Assembly: GCF_018326425.1 (NCBI RefSeq)
Contig: NZ_AP024601.1
Location: 1,662,001 to 1,726,000 of the forward strand
Reading direction: 5' to 3'
Length of the DNA: 64,000 nt
Source of the DNA: Polycladomyces abyssicola
Lineage (GTDB): Bacteria > Bacillota > Bacilli > Thermoactinomycetales > JIR-001
Shown here one piece after another: positions 1 through 7,821 of this stretch. Numbering within the stretch: the stretch's first letter is position 1; every line of letters begins with the position of its first letter. The notes beneath the pieces were generated by a model, which saw only the letters and a program-made list of their open reading frames with translations, was not told the origin of the DNA and did no database searches. The position numbers were made by a program, and so were the translations under genes.

Positions 1-264
1 CATCGTATTACGGCGGCCGGATCAGCGCAAAGGTTGCTGAACGGAGAGCGTGAAGCATCAATATTGAAAACCCTAATCGCCTGCATACAAAACGCCAAAC
101 GGAGAGATCGTAGCGTTCGTACCGGTTTAAATGTTATGAGGGATGCCGCCGTTGCTTCTTACAAGCCGTTTATTGAAAACATCATACGCTGGCAGGATTA
201 TGCTGAATTACATTTGCAAAACGCAGAAAAATTCGTGATGCGGATTACAGGATTTTCCGTATAG
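1..264 (+). CDS. Hypothetical protein, 5'-truncated by the window edge
   Basis: The frame is open from the first base of the window to a TAG at 262-264, so this is the C-terminal part of a longer protein (about 87 residues visible). An internal ATG lies at 34, but the open frame upstream of it favours a truncated gene. The visible part is basic and mostly helical in character (several Lys/Arg-rich stretches, then a Trp/Tyr-containing tail). I do not recognise a family. It sits at the edge of the decayed mobile region, so a phage or mobile-element origin is possible but unproven. Confidence 0.4.
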   Translation, partial: HRITAAGSAQRLLNGEREASILKTLIACIQNAKRRDRSVRTGLNVMRDAAVASYKPFIENIIRWQDYAELHLQNAEKFVMRITGFSV

Positions 265-451
265 TAGTAACAATCCCAGTATGATGCGTAAGCGGTCGCC
301 CCGGCTACGATTTTCCCTAACAGTTGGACGACCGCCGTGGTGCCCGCGGTCGTACCCAAAGACGATTATTCGGAACCCAACCATAATTAATTTTTAGTTT
401 AGCGAATTTTCGCTTCCTACCCCCTCGACTTCTACAAAAGCAAAAAATTGC

Positions 452-628
452 TCACGGGTTGGCATCGTCCAATACAGCCCAGAACCCGTCTTTCCCAACC
501 TTTGTTATCTCTCCATGGTATGAAATTGGGTTCTGTCCTTCTCGAGCATCGAAGATTACAACAATCTTTACTCTATCCCCTGTAACAAAGTTGAACTCTC
601 CTGTTTCATACTTGTATGTTACTTTCAT
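452..628 (-). CDS. Hypothetical 58-aa protein
   Basis: A short open frame starts with ATG (complement of 626-628) about 7 bases after a GGGAGA ribosome binding site and ends at TGA (452-454). The product begins MKVTYKYETGEF and looks beta-rich (alternating Val, Tyr, Thr and charged residues), with a segment of the type GDRVKIVVIF followed by GEITKVGKDGFWAV. This resembles a small SH3-like or KOW-like barrel. The fold is inferred and no family is recognised. It lies alone among decayed phage-type genes and is read leftward like its neighbours. Confidence 0.5.
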   Translation of the reverse strand: MKVTYKYETGEFNFVTGDRVKIVVIFDAREGQNPISYHGEITKVGKDGFWAVLDDANP

Positions 629-884
629 ATAGCCATCTCCCGGACAAGCTTTTTAGGTGCTTTCGATCAGTTAGTATTGTCATACAACTGCGAGATTAAT
701 ACATTGTTTTTAACCCGTATACACTGCTTCTCTTGAACACGCTCTTAAAACCCCTTCAGGTAGGTGGACGGCTGAATCAGTTCGGGAAACCGATCGGTTA
801 CCCTGAGGTATATTATCCGTAAACCATCTATGATGAAAGAAGCGGCCAAATTCCATCCATGGTTCAGCAATGTATTGTCATTGA

Positions 885-1166
885 CGATCAACAACAAACC
901 GGCCCCTTTCCATCGACCGTCACGCCAGCCACTGTTGTATTCGCTTACTGAATAGGGATATCAAGACGCTGTTTCCTAAAGTTCCTCTGGGAACCCGGGT
1001 ATACATTGAAGGTCCTATTCTGAGTCTGGGTGAGGGGCTTCCGAAAACACTGGTTCGTAGAGATCGAGGATCATTGGTCCTCTTGGATCAAAACCGCCGC
1101 GAGCGGCTGGATACTATCATGGACCAATGGATGGATTTTTTGAAGCTGGCTTGGAAGAAGCTATGA
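885..1166 (+). pseudogene. Remnant of an unidentified small gene (no start codon)
   Basis: An open frame follows the TGA at 882-884 and ends at TGA 1164-1166. No plausible start codon with a ribosome binding site is visible. The C-terminal 65 residues look protein-like (RDIKTLFPKVPLGTRVYIEG, then RRDRGSLVLLDQNRRERLD and a Trp-rich tail). The next small frame overlaps its stop by ATGA, which is how translationally coupled genes look, so this may be the 3' part of a real gene that lost its 5' end. No family recognised. Confidence 0.3.
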
Positions 1167-1306
1167 AGAGATATCAAAGAGATCACCGTCTTAAGGTAAC
1201 GGCCCAGATTCGATTAGTTGAATACCTGCAATTGGGATTCTCGGAAGTTGACCAGCTAGTCAGTTGGCCACCGCGTATCTATTTCAAAGATTGTTCATTG
1301 ATATAG
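1163..1306 (+). CDS. Hypothetical 47-aa basic protein
   Basis: The ATG at 1163 overlaps the stop of the preceding frame (ATGA) and follows GGAAGAAG. The product starts MKRYQRDHRLKVTAQIRLVEYL and ends at TAG 1304-1306. It is short and basic, and I do not recognise it. The ATGA overlap and ribosome binding site are the only support, and it may be part of the same decayed operon as its upstream neighbour. Confidence 0.3.
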   Translation: MKRYQRDHRLKVTAQIRLVEYLQLGFSEVDQLVSWPPRIYFKDCSLI

Positions 1307-1448
1307 TTTTCGCGTTCGACTTATAATAAAAAAGTGCATCGAGCTATTGGTGGCGACGGATGTCTTCACATGGCTCTGAACATCCCCTTGCCCTCGTTTT
1401 CAGGTCTCTCTTCTCAGGTAATTGCGGGGACTCACCCCGCTCTTTTTT

Positions 1449-1960
1449 TTACTTAGTTTCTTCTGCTGTTTCCTCCGGTGGCCGCTCGTTCTCGATTCCC
1501 TCCCACACATCGGATGGATCAACGCCCAAAGCACGGACAAACTGATCGACCACCTTCTCGACCGCTTCGTCCGACAATCCCCGTTCCTTGCGCTCCAATT
1601 CACGCCGCCTGATCTCGTTCTCCTGTTCCTTCAGATCAAGTTTACGCTTCTTATGGATCTTGTCCCACATGGTCCTGATGACCACGGCAGCGGAATGTGG
1701 TGTGGCCTTTTGCAGCGTTTCCGTTTTCTTCAGATGATACATGTATAGATTGATGATCTCCCAGGCCTGATCGATGTGATCGGCTATTTTTTGGGTTCGA
1801 AGTTTTTCCAACTCTTCCGAATCTATCTCCTCACCCTCTTTACCGTGGAAGGAGATACCCCAAATTTCCGTGCCGTCTCCTTTTTACTCCCACACGCTGC
1901 ATAATAGGCCCTGATTTCCTCACGGGTTTTATCGTCGATTTTCTTCCCGCGTTTACCCAT
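1449..1960 (-). pseudogene. Phage terminase small-subunit-like HTH protein, frameshifted
   Basis: Two overlapping leftward frames together resemble one phage DNA-packaging HTH protein. The first (1823-1960, 45 aa) starts MGKRGKKIDDKTREEIRAYY and carries a helix-turn-helix of the type SKKETARKFGVSPSTVKRV before a premature TAG. The second (1449 to about 1845) is open through EEIDSEELEKLRTQKIADHI and runs as a long charged helical tail to the natural stop. It has only a TTG as a possible start of its own. A single-base indel near 1826-1845 explains the split. The original product would be about 165 residues. A GAGGTGG ribosome binding site precedes the first ATG. The order ArpU regulator, small genes, terminase-like HTH is typical of phage late regions (established); assignment to the terminase small subunit is an inference from HTH plus coiled tail. 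Confidence 0.55.
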
Positions 1961-1981
1961 TACATAGCCACCACCTCAACC

Positions 1982-2083
1982 TCAACCCCTATGAGTCACA
2001 GCATAAATCCAAAAAGCTAACACCCCAAACACTGCAATAGAGAAACCGAACATAAACCCGATCATCAGTCCAAACCAGAACAC
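1982..2083 (-). CDS. Small single-span membrane protein, 33 aa
   Basis: A short frame starts with GTG (complement of 2081-2083), about 8 bases after GAGAGTGG, and ends at TGA 1982-1984. The product is almost entirely one hydrophobic helix rich in Phe, Gly and Ile (starts MFWFGLMIGFMFGFSI) with a short basic tail THRG. It sits just upstream of the terminase-like gene on the same strand. Tiny membrane proteins are common in phage early and late modules. No specific role can be assigned. Confidence 0.4.
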   Translation of the reverse strand: MFWFGLMIGFMFGFSIAVFGVLAFWIYAVTHRG

Positions 2084-2264
2084 AATGTCACCACTCTCTC
2101 AATCAAATGGCCAATCCGATTAATAATATTGTTGCTCCCCATGCTAGATTCCAACCAGCTGAAAATATTTCACCTTCCCGCCAATAATGACGGAAAGCAT
2201 CAAGCATATGAGCAGCCAAACCAAAATAAACAAAGCTCAACAGAAACTCCATGAGGAAACCCCC

Positions 2265-2502
2265 TCACTTGACCAGGGAATAGAACCATTCCCGGTCTTT
2301 CATATCCAAAGCTATATCAATCAACGCTGCGCGATCTTCGTCGTGCAGAATGTCAGGAGCAAGCGCCACATCCTTTCCTAGCTCTTGTATGATGCCAACC
2401 ACATTCCGGTTCATAAATCCAAACCGAATCCATATACATTCTATCCACATACCCCAACCGAACCCTGCCGTCAAATCGAAACAGCACCCACGATCCAAGC
2501 AT
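2265..2502 (-). pseudogene. IDEAL-domain small protein, frameshifted
   Basis: The ATG at 2500-2502 has an AAGGAG ribosome binding site. The first frame starts MLGSWVLFRFDGRVRLGYVD, a small beta-barrel-like module that runs to about DSVWIY. The second frame then continues with MNRNVVGIIQELG and ends with a segment (ALIDIALDMKDREWFYSLVK) matching the IDEAL domain, a short helix named for its I-D-E-A-L motif in small Bacillota proteins. Neither frame is complete alone, so a one-base indel around 2410-2440 has split a gene of about 79 residues. The IDEAL call is from the motif; the role is unknown. Confidence 0.5.
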
Positions 2503-2556
2503 GACGGCCACTCCTTCGTGGAGAGGAAAAAATAGTTGGTTTCGTTTGTGAAACAA

Positions 2557-2890
2557 TGCTCGTGAATCGAACCCGAGATCGTTGGGCATCTTTAGCCCCT
2601 ACCAAGCAACCCATAATAAAAAAAGACCCATACGGGTCAGCGATCATGGCTCGCCCTTTGTGGTTTTGCGTACATCCTAAACCGCCGTCATCAAAAGGAG
2701 AGGGGGAAACCGATGGCAGGTCGTTATCAAAAGGAATCGGCTTGGTTTTTTTTGGCCTGTGGCCCTGGGAGGGTGTTGTTTACCCGGTTGCCCCTCATCC
2801 GGGTCGTTCGGACTAACTCCGAACCCTTCCGGCCCCATCTCACCTACATCAATAAGTCGCGATTGCCGAAAGTTGCCAAATAGAGGCATT
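2557..2890 (-). repeat. Dispersed module copy A: T-arm-like hairpin, terminator, conserved tail
   Basis: Read on the minus strand, the conserved tail (about 2753-2890: TTTGGCAACTTTCGG, CGACTTATTG, then the GGTTCGGAGTTAG and CCGGATGAGGGG boxes) is followed by a GACCC-loop-GGGTC hairpin with a T-run (2618-2638). A short GGGG-loop-GCCC hairpin and a second hairpin whose loop TTCGATT matches a tRNA T-loop come last (2557-2600). In this copy the T-arm stem reads CTCG/CGAG instead of CACGG/CCGTG, so one base pair has changed on both sides. Related copies are at about 4515, 6257, 7138 and 8129. Confidence 0.55.
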
Positions 2891-2999
2891 TGGTCTAGGC
2901 TAAATACCGATGCCAAATGGTTGGAACCATTTTTTTATCAAACGACTATTATGGTTGGGGAGAAGCCAAACCAAATGAACGTATAAAGGGGATGTACGC

Positions 3000-3215
3000 A
3001 TGATCATTCCTTTAATTGTCAAGGTGAACAATGTTTCGTCCGGTGGAGAGGTCAATTCCTCCGTTGTGAACGTGCTCTTGCAGCAAGACTCTATTCAAAA
3101 AAACAATACGCCCGTAGTCAACTCCGGAGACGCTACACAGTTTATCTTATGGTCGCCGCTGAATGATCCTGATGTGATCGATACGCCAATCAGAGAGTTG
3201 AAGTTTTTACCGTGA
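3000..3215 (+). CDS. Hypothetical 71-aa protein
   Basis: The ATG at 3000 is preceded by AAAGGGGATG. The frame ends at TGA 3213-3215. The product (starts MIIPLIVKVNNVSSGGEVNS) is beta-rich and polar, with many Asn, Val and Ser residues, no Cys and no membrane segment. It looks like a small structural or coat-type protein. A loose similarity in style to small GerP-type spore proteins is noted but no motif supports it. A small hairpin (AGACC/GGTCT, about 3277-3291) follows. Confidence 0.45.
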   Translation: MIIPLIVKVNNVSSGGEVNSSVVNVLLQQDSIQKNNTPVVNSGDATQFILWSPLNDPDVIDTPIRELKFLP

Positions 3216-3305
3216 TCGAATGACGAAGTACCCCATACTGGTCGTTAAAAACCATCAGCGGGCTTATAACTTATAGACCAATGGGGGTCTAAGGAGGCTT
3301 TTATC

Positions 3306-3764
3306 TTATATTAAATTCAACGCCATTGCCAACTTGTACAGCGCTCGCTTTTTGATCCGGTAATAGGTACGTTTACTCCACCCAAGCTCATCACAAACAA
3401 TCATGTCGTCCACAGGAGATTGATTCAAGTACCGATTTTCGATTAAAAACCGCTCGTCCAGATTCAACACTAACAATGCTCACTCAATCTGTTGGAGTCT
3501 AACTATCTTAGTGGCCCGGATGATGGCATATCGTTCTGTAGTGGATTGGTACGCACTAAATCCACGACTCACCGACTCCTCATATAGTGGAGTGCAAGAA
3601 GGGAACAGATTCCCAAGCCCCCCCCGCTCCAATTGTCGTTCATTTTCAATTGCCGCTTTTAGGACAGGGTATTCACGGAGAATACTCTCCACCTTCCTGC
3701 GAAAAGACGGCTTTTTATTTTTGACAACAGGCGCGTTTTTCGGTGCTGCTCCCACTCTTCTCAC
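3306..3764 (-). pseudogene. ArpU-family phage late regulator interrupted by an in-frame TGA
   Basis: The frame starts at GTG (3762-3764) and reads RRKVESILREYPVLKAAIEN, LFPSCTPLYEESVSRGFSAY and ERYAIIRATKIVRLQQIE. It then meets TGA at 3480-3482 and continues in the same frame through LNLDERFLIENRYLN, DDMIVCDELGWSKRTYYRIK to TAA at 3306-3308. The whole reading (about 152 codons) matches the length and sigma-like C-terminal HTH of ArpU-type phage regulators, which drive late or lysis genes (established for the family). The HTH lies entirely after the premature stop, so the product would lack DNA binding. No other frame change is needed, so a single nonsense mutation is the simplest explanation. 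Confidence 0.7.
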
Positions 3765-3982
3765 TCTTTTTTGCGATTATTGGCTACTGGCTGCATAACC
3801 AGCCATTCAACGTTATAGCAAAAAACGCTGAATCCTAAGCCCTTTCTTCTAATGCTTTCACCCACTGGTTTTCTCTAGTATATCGATACCAGCCTTGGTT
3901 GAACGGGGGTTAAAACGTTTATGATAATGCACACCTAGGTTACCCACCAATCCTAGGTAGCGTCCACGTATCACCCTCTTGA

Positions 3983-4028
3983 GGACGAGACTACACTAAT
4001 GTGTGGCCTCGTCAGCTATTTTTATACC
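3983..4028 (+). terminator. Terminator-like hairpin
   Basis: GACGAG pairs with CTCGTC around an inner CACA/TGTG stem, followed by AGCTATTTTTATACC. The stem and T-run suit a rightward terminator, but there is no intact rightward gene just upstream. It may be left over from a deleted gene. Confidence 0.4.
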
Positions 4029-4208
4029 TTAGGATAAGCCAATTTTTATCACCCCTTGATCCAAACCAACATAATATTGTCACATGCCTAACACCCCTTT
4101 TTGCTCACTTTAAGGTGGGCTTTATCCACAAATTATTCACATTTTATACACAGCTCTGTACTAATCAGAGCATAGGATGAATACTTTATTCTCAGGGTTA
4201 GTAATCCC

Positions 4209-4555
4209 GGTGCTTCCCTATGAGCTTCACATTAGCCGATCAGACGATCGGTTTTTTTCGACTGTAGCTAATGAATTTTTTCTGTTAATTTTGGTCAAGA
4301 CATTAATGAGGCTAAAATTACTAAGGCCTCGATGCAAAGGCGGAACCCCTGCCCGATGGGGCGGGGGTACCTTTTCAGCCCATTTTTGTCAACAGGTTAG
4401 ACTGTTACATATCCTGTTGTATGTCTTATAACGACAACCCTCGGCCCCTACCATCTCGGTAAGGTTTTTTTGATCTATTGTCGACCGGCTTTTTTATCTC
4501 TATCGGTATCATTTTGGTGGGTTGCACGGGAATCGAACCCGTGATCGTTGGGCAC
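4209..4555. repeat. 347-bp direct repeat, copy 1
   Basis: The stretch from GGTGCTTCCCT to GATCGTTGGGCAC recurs at 7822-8168 with only scattered changes. Internal landmarks in order are a CCGATC-AGAC-GATCGG hairpin followed by seven T (4235-4258), a GC-rich ACCCCTGCCC/GGGCGGGGGT hairpin (about 4346-4370), a CGGCCCCTACCATCTCGG segment, and the T-arm-like hairpin at the right end. It contains no credible gene. Copies this long, 3.6 kb apart, are substrates for homologous deletion of the DNA between them. Confidence 0.8.
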
Positions 4556-4770
4556 TTAGGCCCCTCCCCATAATAAAAAAAGACCCTAATGGGTCAGCGG
4601 ATCATGGCTCGCCCTTTGTGGTTTTGCGTACATCCTCAACCGCCGTCACCCAAGAGGAGGAAACCGATGGCACGTAGTCGTTATCAAGAGAAATCGGCGT
4701 AGTATTTTGGGCCTGTGGCCCTGGAAGAGGGTTGGTTACCCGGTTTCATCCGGATCGGCGGGATCGATTG
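4515..4770 (-). repeat. Dispersed module copy B with T-arm-like hairpin
   Basis: On the minus strand this copy has the CCGGATGAAACCGGG and GGGCCACAGGCCC boxes, a short stretch beginning CATCGGTTTCCTCCTC, a terminator (GACCC-ATTA-GGGTC plus seven T, 4575-4595), the GGGC-CTAAGT-GCCC hairpin, and a perfect T-arm (ACGGG-TTCGATT-CCCGT) followed by GCAACCCACCA (4515-4564). The last part looks like the 3' half of a tRNA ending in CCA, but no 5' half (acceptor strand, D arm) is present. Confidence 0.6.
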
Positions 4771-4963
4771 AACCACCATTTTGGTTTTTTTGTCCGTTCC
4801 TATACACTGAGGATCTGGCGACTCATGAAATTGAAATTTGAACGTTTGTGTCATTTCGATGGAAAACTGCCCCAATACTTCCCATTTATCTTGTAGCCCT
4901 TTGAAAACAAATCTGATGTATTTAATTGGTTTGAATAGTATTATCCTTTGATCCAAACCAATA

Positions 4964-5841
4964 TCATAATATTGTTGCCACATCGTCTGCTCGTGTGTCT
5001 TTTTCGATCCTGTTATCCCTTTGGCTTGACGAACAATGAAGAGATAAAGGAAAATTCGATCGCTGCCCCTGTTCGACCAAGCAAATAGTTCCTCCCGCGA
5101 TGAAGGCACGGAAACAATTTTTGAATATTGGCCGGGGTGGCTCTTTGCTTTTGGCAAGCTGTTGATATTCCTGCTGTACGGGTGTCAGTTTTTTCTTCTT
5201 CTCGTCAGCCAGCTTGAACACACCTGGCGCGACCCCTAATTTTTCCAGTTCAGTGTGAAGCCATTTCCGGTTTAATCCAAGTACGGTGAGAGGCTCGTCC
5301 AGGATTTTCCCGTCCATGATCACCGCTTGCGGTGCTTGTTCCGGACTCACCTTGATCCCGAGGTGTTTGGGGGTGATAGGTTGGTTTTCCTTTTTCAGGA
5401 GAACATTGATTTCTCCGTTTGTTTCCATAATCGCAAAAACTCCACGTCGGCCGCCTTAAAGATATTCTTCTTTCTCAACTGCTCCAACAACTCGTCCGTT
5501 GTAATCCGTTCCTTTTTCAAATTGTCTTCAAGGATCTTTCCGTCCTTGATGAGAACGGTTGCCCGTCCGTCTAGCCAACTCCGGAGGGTTTTGCCTTTCA
5601 GCTGCATATACTCAATTCCGATGGCTACAGCCGTCCAGACAGCTAAAGAAACAATTCCCAAATACCACTTGGCGTCCAATTCCAATGAAACATACGAGGC
5701 GATGCTTCCAATCGTGATCCCGGTGATGTATTCAAACAGAGAGAGTTGGGAAAGTTGTCTTTTACCGATTAGCCGGGTGAAGATCAGTAGCACCACGACG
5801 GTTGTAAGGGTTCGTAATAGGACTTCAATCCAATCCGGCAC
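4964..5841 (-). pseudogene. DUF421 (YetF-like) membrane protein, frameshifted and joined to the start of spoVAC
   Basis: The gene starts at GTG 5839-5841 after GAGAGGGATTC. The first 130 residues are a typical DUF421/YetF N-terminus: three membrane segments, FTRLIGKRQLSQLSLFEYI, and the soluble part with DGKILEDNLKKERIT and NIFKAADVEF. One extra A in the run at 5435-5439 (plus strand) shifts the frame. Removing it continues as EFAIMETNGEINVLLKKENQ through ILDEPLTVLGLNRKWLHTEL. Shortly after, the sequence changes to ADEKKKKLTPVQQEYQQLAK, EPPRPIFKNCFRAFIAGGTI, which is the recognisable N-terminus of SpoVAC, the forespore membrane protein of the DPA channel. SpoVAC homology fades near 5050 and the frame ends at 4964. 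The DUF421 C-terminus and most of spoVAC are missing, so a deletion fused the two. DUF421 and spoVAC genes neighbour each other in mobile spoVA operons (established for Bacillus spoVA2mob). Confidence 0.7.
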
Positions 5842-6765
5842 GTCTGAATCCCTCTCTTCGGATTCATTTCTTTTAGACTGCCATTATTTCCATATTCGTT
5901 CCTTAATCAACATTTTGAATCAGTTCCAACCCGGAACGTCAGAAGGCTGCCTGATCTAACGAAAGGTCGGTAGCCTTCTTGATTTAAAGAAAAAATCCAG
6001 TAGAAGGGGTAACTAACCCCTCCTACATTGTTTTTCACAGACACATGGCATTCTTCTTCTAAATATAAAGCTAAAACCGAGAAACTTTGTTTCCACAGTC
6101 GATCGACTACTGCTTTTCTCCACATGGTCTTTCAGGGTAAATCAACCTTCTGATAAGACAAGAAAGGGCATCCTCCACACGCCACATGTCAAAATCGGAT
6201 AGAGCATGTTTCTCCTGTTGATAAAGAGGCTGCATGACATACCGCTAGAAAAGGATTGGTGAGTTGCACGGGAATCGAACCCGTGATCGTTGGGCACTTA
6301 GGCCCCCACCATACAACCCAGGATGGCAATAAAAAAAGACCCCTGTTGGGTCTGTTGGCGGCAGAAGAATCACTCCCAGGAATGCGAATAATGGCTCGGT
6401 CTTGTGGGCTACCCACTCCTTGTCATCCAAAAGGAAGCGAACGACGAAATAAAGGCGGTCGTTTGAGAACGTTACGGTGTAATTTTTTGGGCCTTTGGCC
6501 CTGGGAGAGGGTTGTTATCCCGGTTGCCCTCTCATCCGGGTTGTAGCGGATTCGATCCACGAGCGCCTTATGCGGATCGAATCCCCCTACTCACTCTCAG
6601 GCTAGCGCGCATATCTAATCTCTTATTAAAATGATAATTTTTTAATATATTTGGATTACATTGGATTAACAAAGTGTTCATGAACGAAGAAGGAAAAAGG
6701 ATTTTCGCGTCTAATTAGATACATCGCTTATACACTTTTATATTACTTCAAAGGAGGACACGATT
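5842..6765. other. Gene-free stretch with hairpins and module copy C
   Basis: No credible coding frame is seen. Features are an 11-bp stem AGAAGGCTGCC/GGTAGCCTTCT (5941-5979), a second hairpin with arms AGGGGT/ACCCCT (about 6003-6025), and module copy C (6257-6560). The stretch from 6600 is AT-rich and leads into the small gene at 6766. Confidence 0.5.
6257..6560 (-). repeat. Dispersed module copy C with T-arm-like hairpin
   Basis: This copy has the same parts in the same order as copies A and B on the minus strand: the CCGGATGAGAGGG and GGGCCAAAGGCCC boxes, a spacer of different sequence, a GACCC/GGGTC hairpin with seven T (6331-6352), the GGGG-loop-GCCC hairpin, and an intact ACGGG-TTCGATT-CCCGT arm followed by GCAACTCACC (6257-6305). 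The acceptor-like strand differs from copy B by one base and the CCA is not intact. Confidence 0.55.
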
Positions 6766-6933
6766 ATGGAAGCTAAAAAAATAAATTATTCAAACAACAG
6801 AGATGAGCGTCATAATTATCCGGTTAATATCAATTTATATGAGAAGTACCTAGATCCACAAACAAAAAAAGGCATTATCAATTTTATCAAACGGTTATCT
6901 TATGCTTCCCACTCTAAAGAGACCAAAAACTAA
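6766..6933 (+). CDS. Hypothetical 55-aa protein
   Basis: The ATG at 6766 follows a strong AAAGGAGGA ribosome binding site 8 bases upstream. The frame ends at TAA 6931-6933. The product (starts MEAKKINYSNNRDERHNY) is hydrophilic with many Asn, Tyr and Lys residues, and its DNA is clearly more AT-rich than the chromosomal genes. It overlaps the zinc-ribbon frame that starts at 6902. The two could be one gene split by a frameshift, since the second has no ribosome binding site of its own. No family recognised. Confidence 0.45.
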   Translation: MEAKKINYSNNRDERHNYPVNINLYEKYLDPQTKKGIINFIKRLSYASHSKETKN

Positions 6934-7099
6934 AGCAAGAGTAAGGTGGGTGAAGCCATTGGATGAAATCGTAACCATAGCATGTCAATGTGGTAATGTA
7001 TTTCAAGTCGACAAAAAACAGTATCTTAATCTTAACAGCTTAATCCAATGCCCTGTCTGTGAAACAATCATCCAACCCACTGACCACTTTGAGGATTAA
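6902..7099 (+). CDS. Small zinc-ribbon protein, 65 aa
   Basis: The frame opens at ATG 6902 inside the previous gene in another frame and ends at TAA 7097-7099. It contains CQCGNVF and CPVCETII about 23 residues apart, the four Cys of a zinc ribbon, after a basic N-terminus (PTLKRPKTKARVRWVKP). Small zinc ribbons like this occur in phages and mobile elements as regulators or nucleic-acid binders (inference). No ribosome binding site precedes the ATG, so translation may be coupled to the upstream frame, or a frameshift may have split a single gene. Confidence 0.45.
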   Translation: MLPTLKRPKTKARVRWVKPLDEIVTIACQCGNVFQVDKKQYLNLNSLIQCPVCETIIQPTDHFED

Positions 7100-7137
7100 G
7101 ACAATATAAACGAGTAATTTTAAAGAAGCAAATGAGG

Positions 7138-7440
7138 GTGTACGAGGGTGTTGGTCACCCGTGACACCCTCATCCGGGGGGTTCGGACTAACTCCGAACC
7201 TTTGGGCCTGCCAGCCTTTCGGCAGACCCATAGTGGGCCTACATCGCAGACTTCCCGTTACCTGATAAGTGTATGGAGCGGGATAGATGAGCGAGTGACG
7301 GAGGAAATTCACCTCCGTTGTATATTTTTGTCCCCACTCCAAACACCTACATATTGCGATGTTCGCTACCATCCTTGATACCATAGTAACACCGAAAAAC
7401 GGTCAAATGGTGCCAAAAAGTTGCCAAAAGTTGCCCTATA
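7138..7440 (-). repeat. Dispersed module copy E, tail only
   Basis: This segment shares the module tail seen next to the other copies: AAGTTGCCAAAAGTTGCC boxes at 7415-7435, CATCGCAATATGTAGGTG, GGTTCGGAGTTAGTCCGAAC and a CCGGATGAGGGTGTC box. It has no T-arm hairpin. The segment 7280-7315 also holds GGAGG-loop-CCTCC. Most of it is shared with 8200-8470. Confidence 0.45.
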
Positions 7441-7625
7441 ACAAATCACTTTATTTGTCCCCTTATCTTTAGGAAACCGCTAATGTCATAGTCAAGGTAC
7501 ATAATTACGTTTGGGATATTTACCTTTTCAAAAAAATGCACATATGACTGTAAACTATTGCCCTTCCACAAAAAAGAACATTGGAATAACTTATCCTCAG
7601 AAAATGAAAGGGGAGTTTTAAAAAA

Positions 7626-7799
7626 ATGTCCACCAATTCTTTACCTACTTTGAGAGGAATTAATATCCGTGGTTTAATGACACAATTGTTGAATTTCATT
7701 CCCATGCCAAAAGCGATTCAATCGATAATGGGTCTTTGGAAAAACATCCAACCGATATGGAATATATGTAAGAGGTTTCTTGGATTTTTTAGGAAATAG
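7626..7799 (+). CDS. 57-aa cationic hydrophobic peptide with no acidic residues
   Basis: The ATG at 7626 is preceded by AAAGGGGAG and the frame ends at TAG 7797-7799. The peptide starts MSTNSLPTLRGINIRGLM and has four Arg, four Lys, no Asp or Glu, two Trp in a central LWKNIQPIW segment, one Cys, and a basic aromatic end (RFLGFFRK). It has no cleavable leader or double-Gly site. Small size, high positive charge and Trp placement fit membrane-active peptides such as leaderless bacteriocins (family knowledge). There is no adjacent immunity or export gene, so this is an inference. A perfect terminator hairpin (7848-7867, six T) in repeat copy 2 follows it. It is one of few unbroken genes in this region. 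Confidence 0.5.
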   Translation: MSTNSLPTLRGINIRGLMTQLLNFIPMPKAIQSIMGLWKNIQPIWNICKRFLGFFRK

Positions 7800-7821
7800 T
7801 AAAACTGGCTTGTCAGCTCCA

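Noticed and set aside
3480-3482. TGA recoded as selenocysteine in the ArpU gene
   Set aside because: No selenocysteine-type insertion element is visible and the family has no reason for Sec; a nonsense mutation is simpler.
4515-4564. Complete tRNA gene
   Set aside because: Only the T-arm and a 3' strand ending in CCA are present; there is no 5' acceptor strand, D arm or proper anticodon arm, so it is not called as tRNA.
4684-5157. Long leftward frame beginning MPKAKSHPGQYSKIV
   Set aside because: Its first part is the SpoVAC remnant read in the wrong frame and its end is repeat sequence; no family pattern over the whole length.
5907-6125. 72-codon leftward frame upstream of DUF421
   Set aside because: Overlaps hairpins, has no ribosome site and odd composition.
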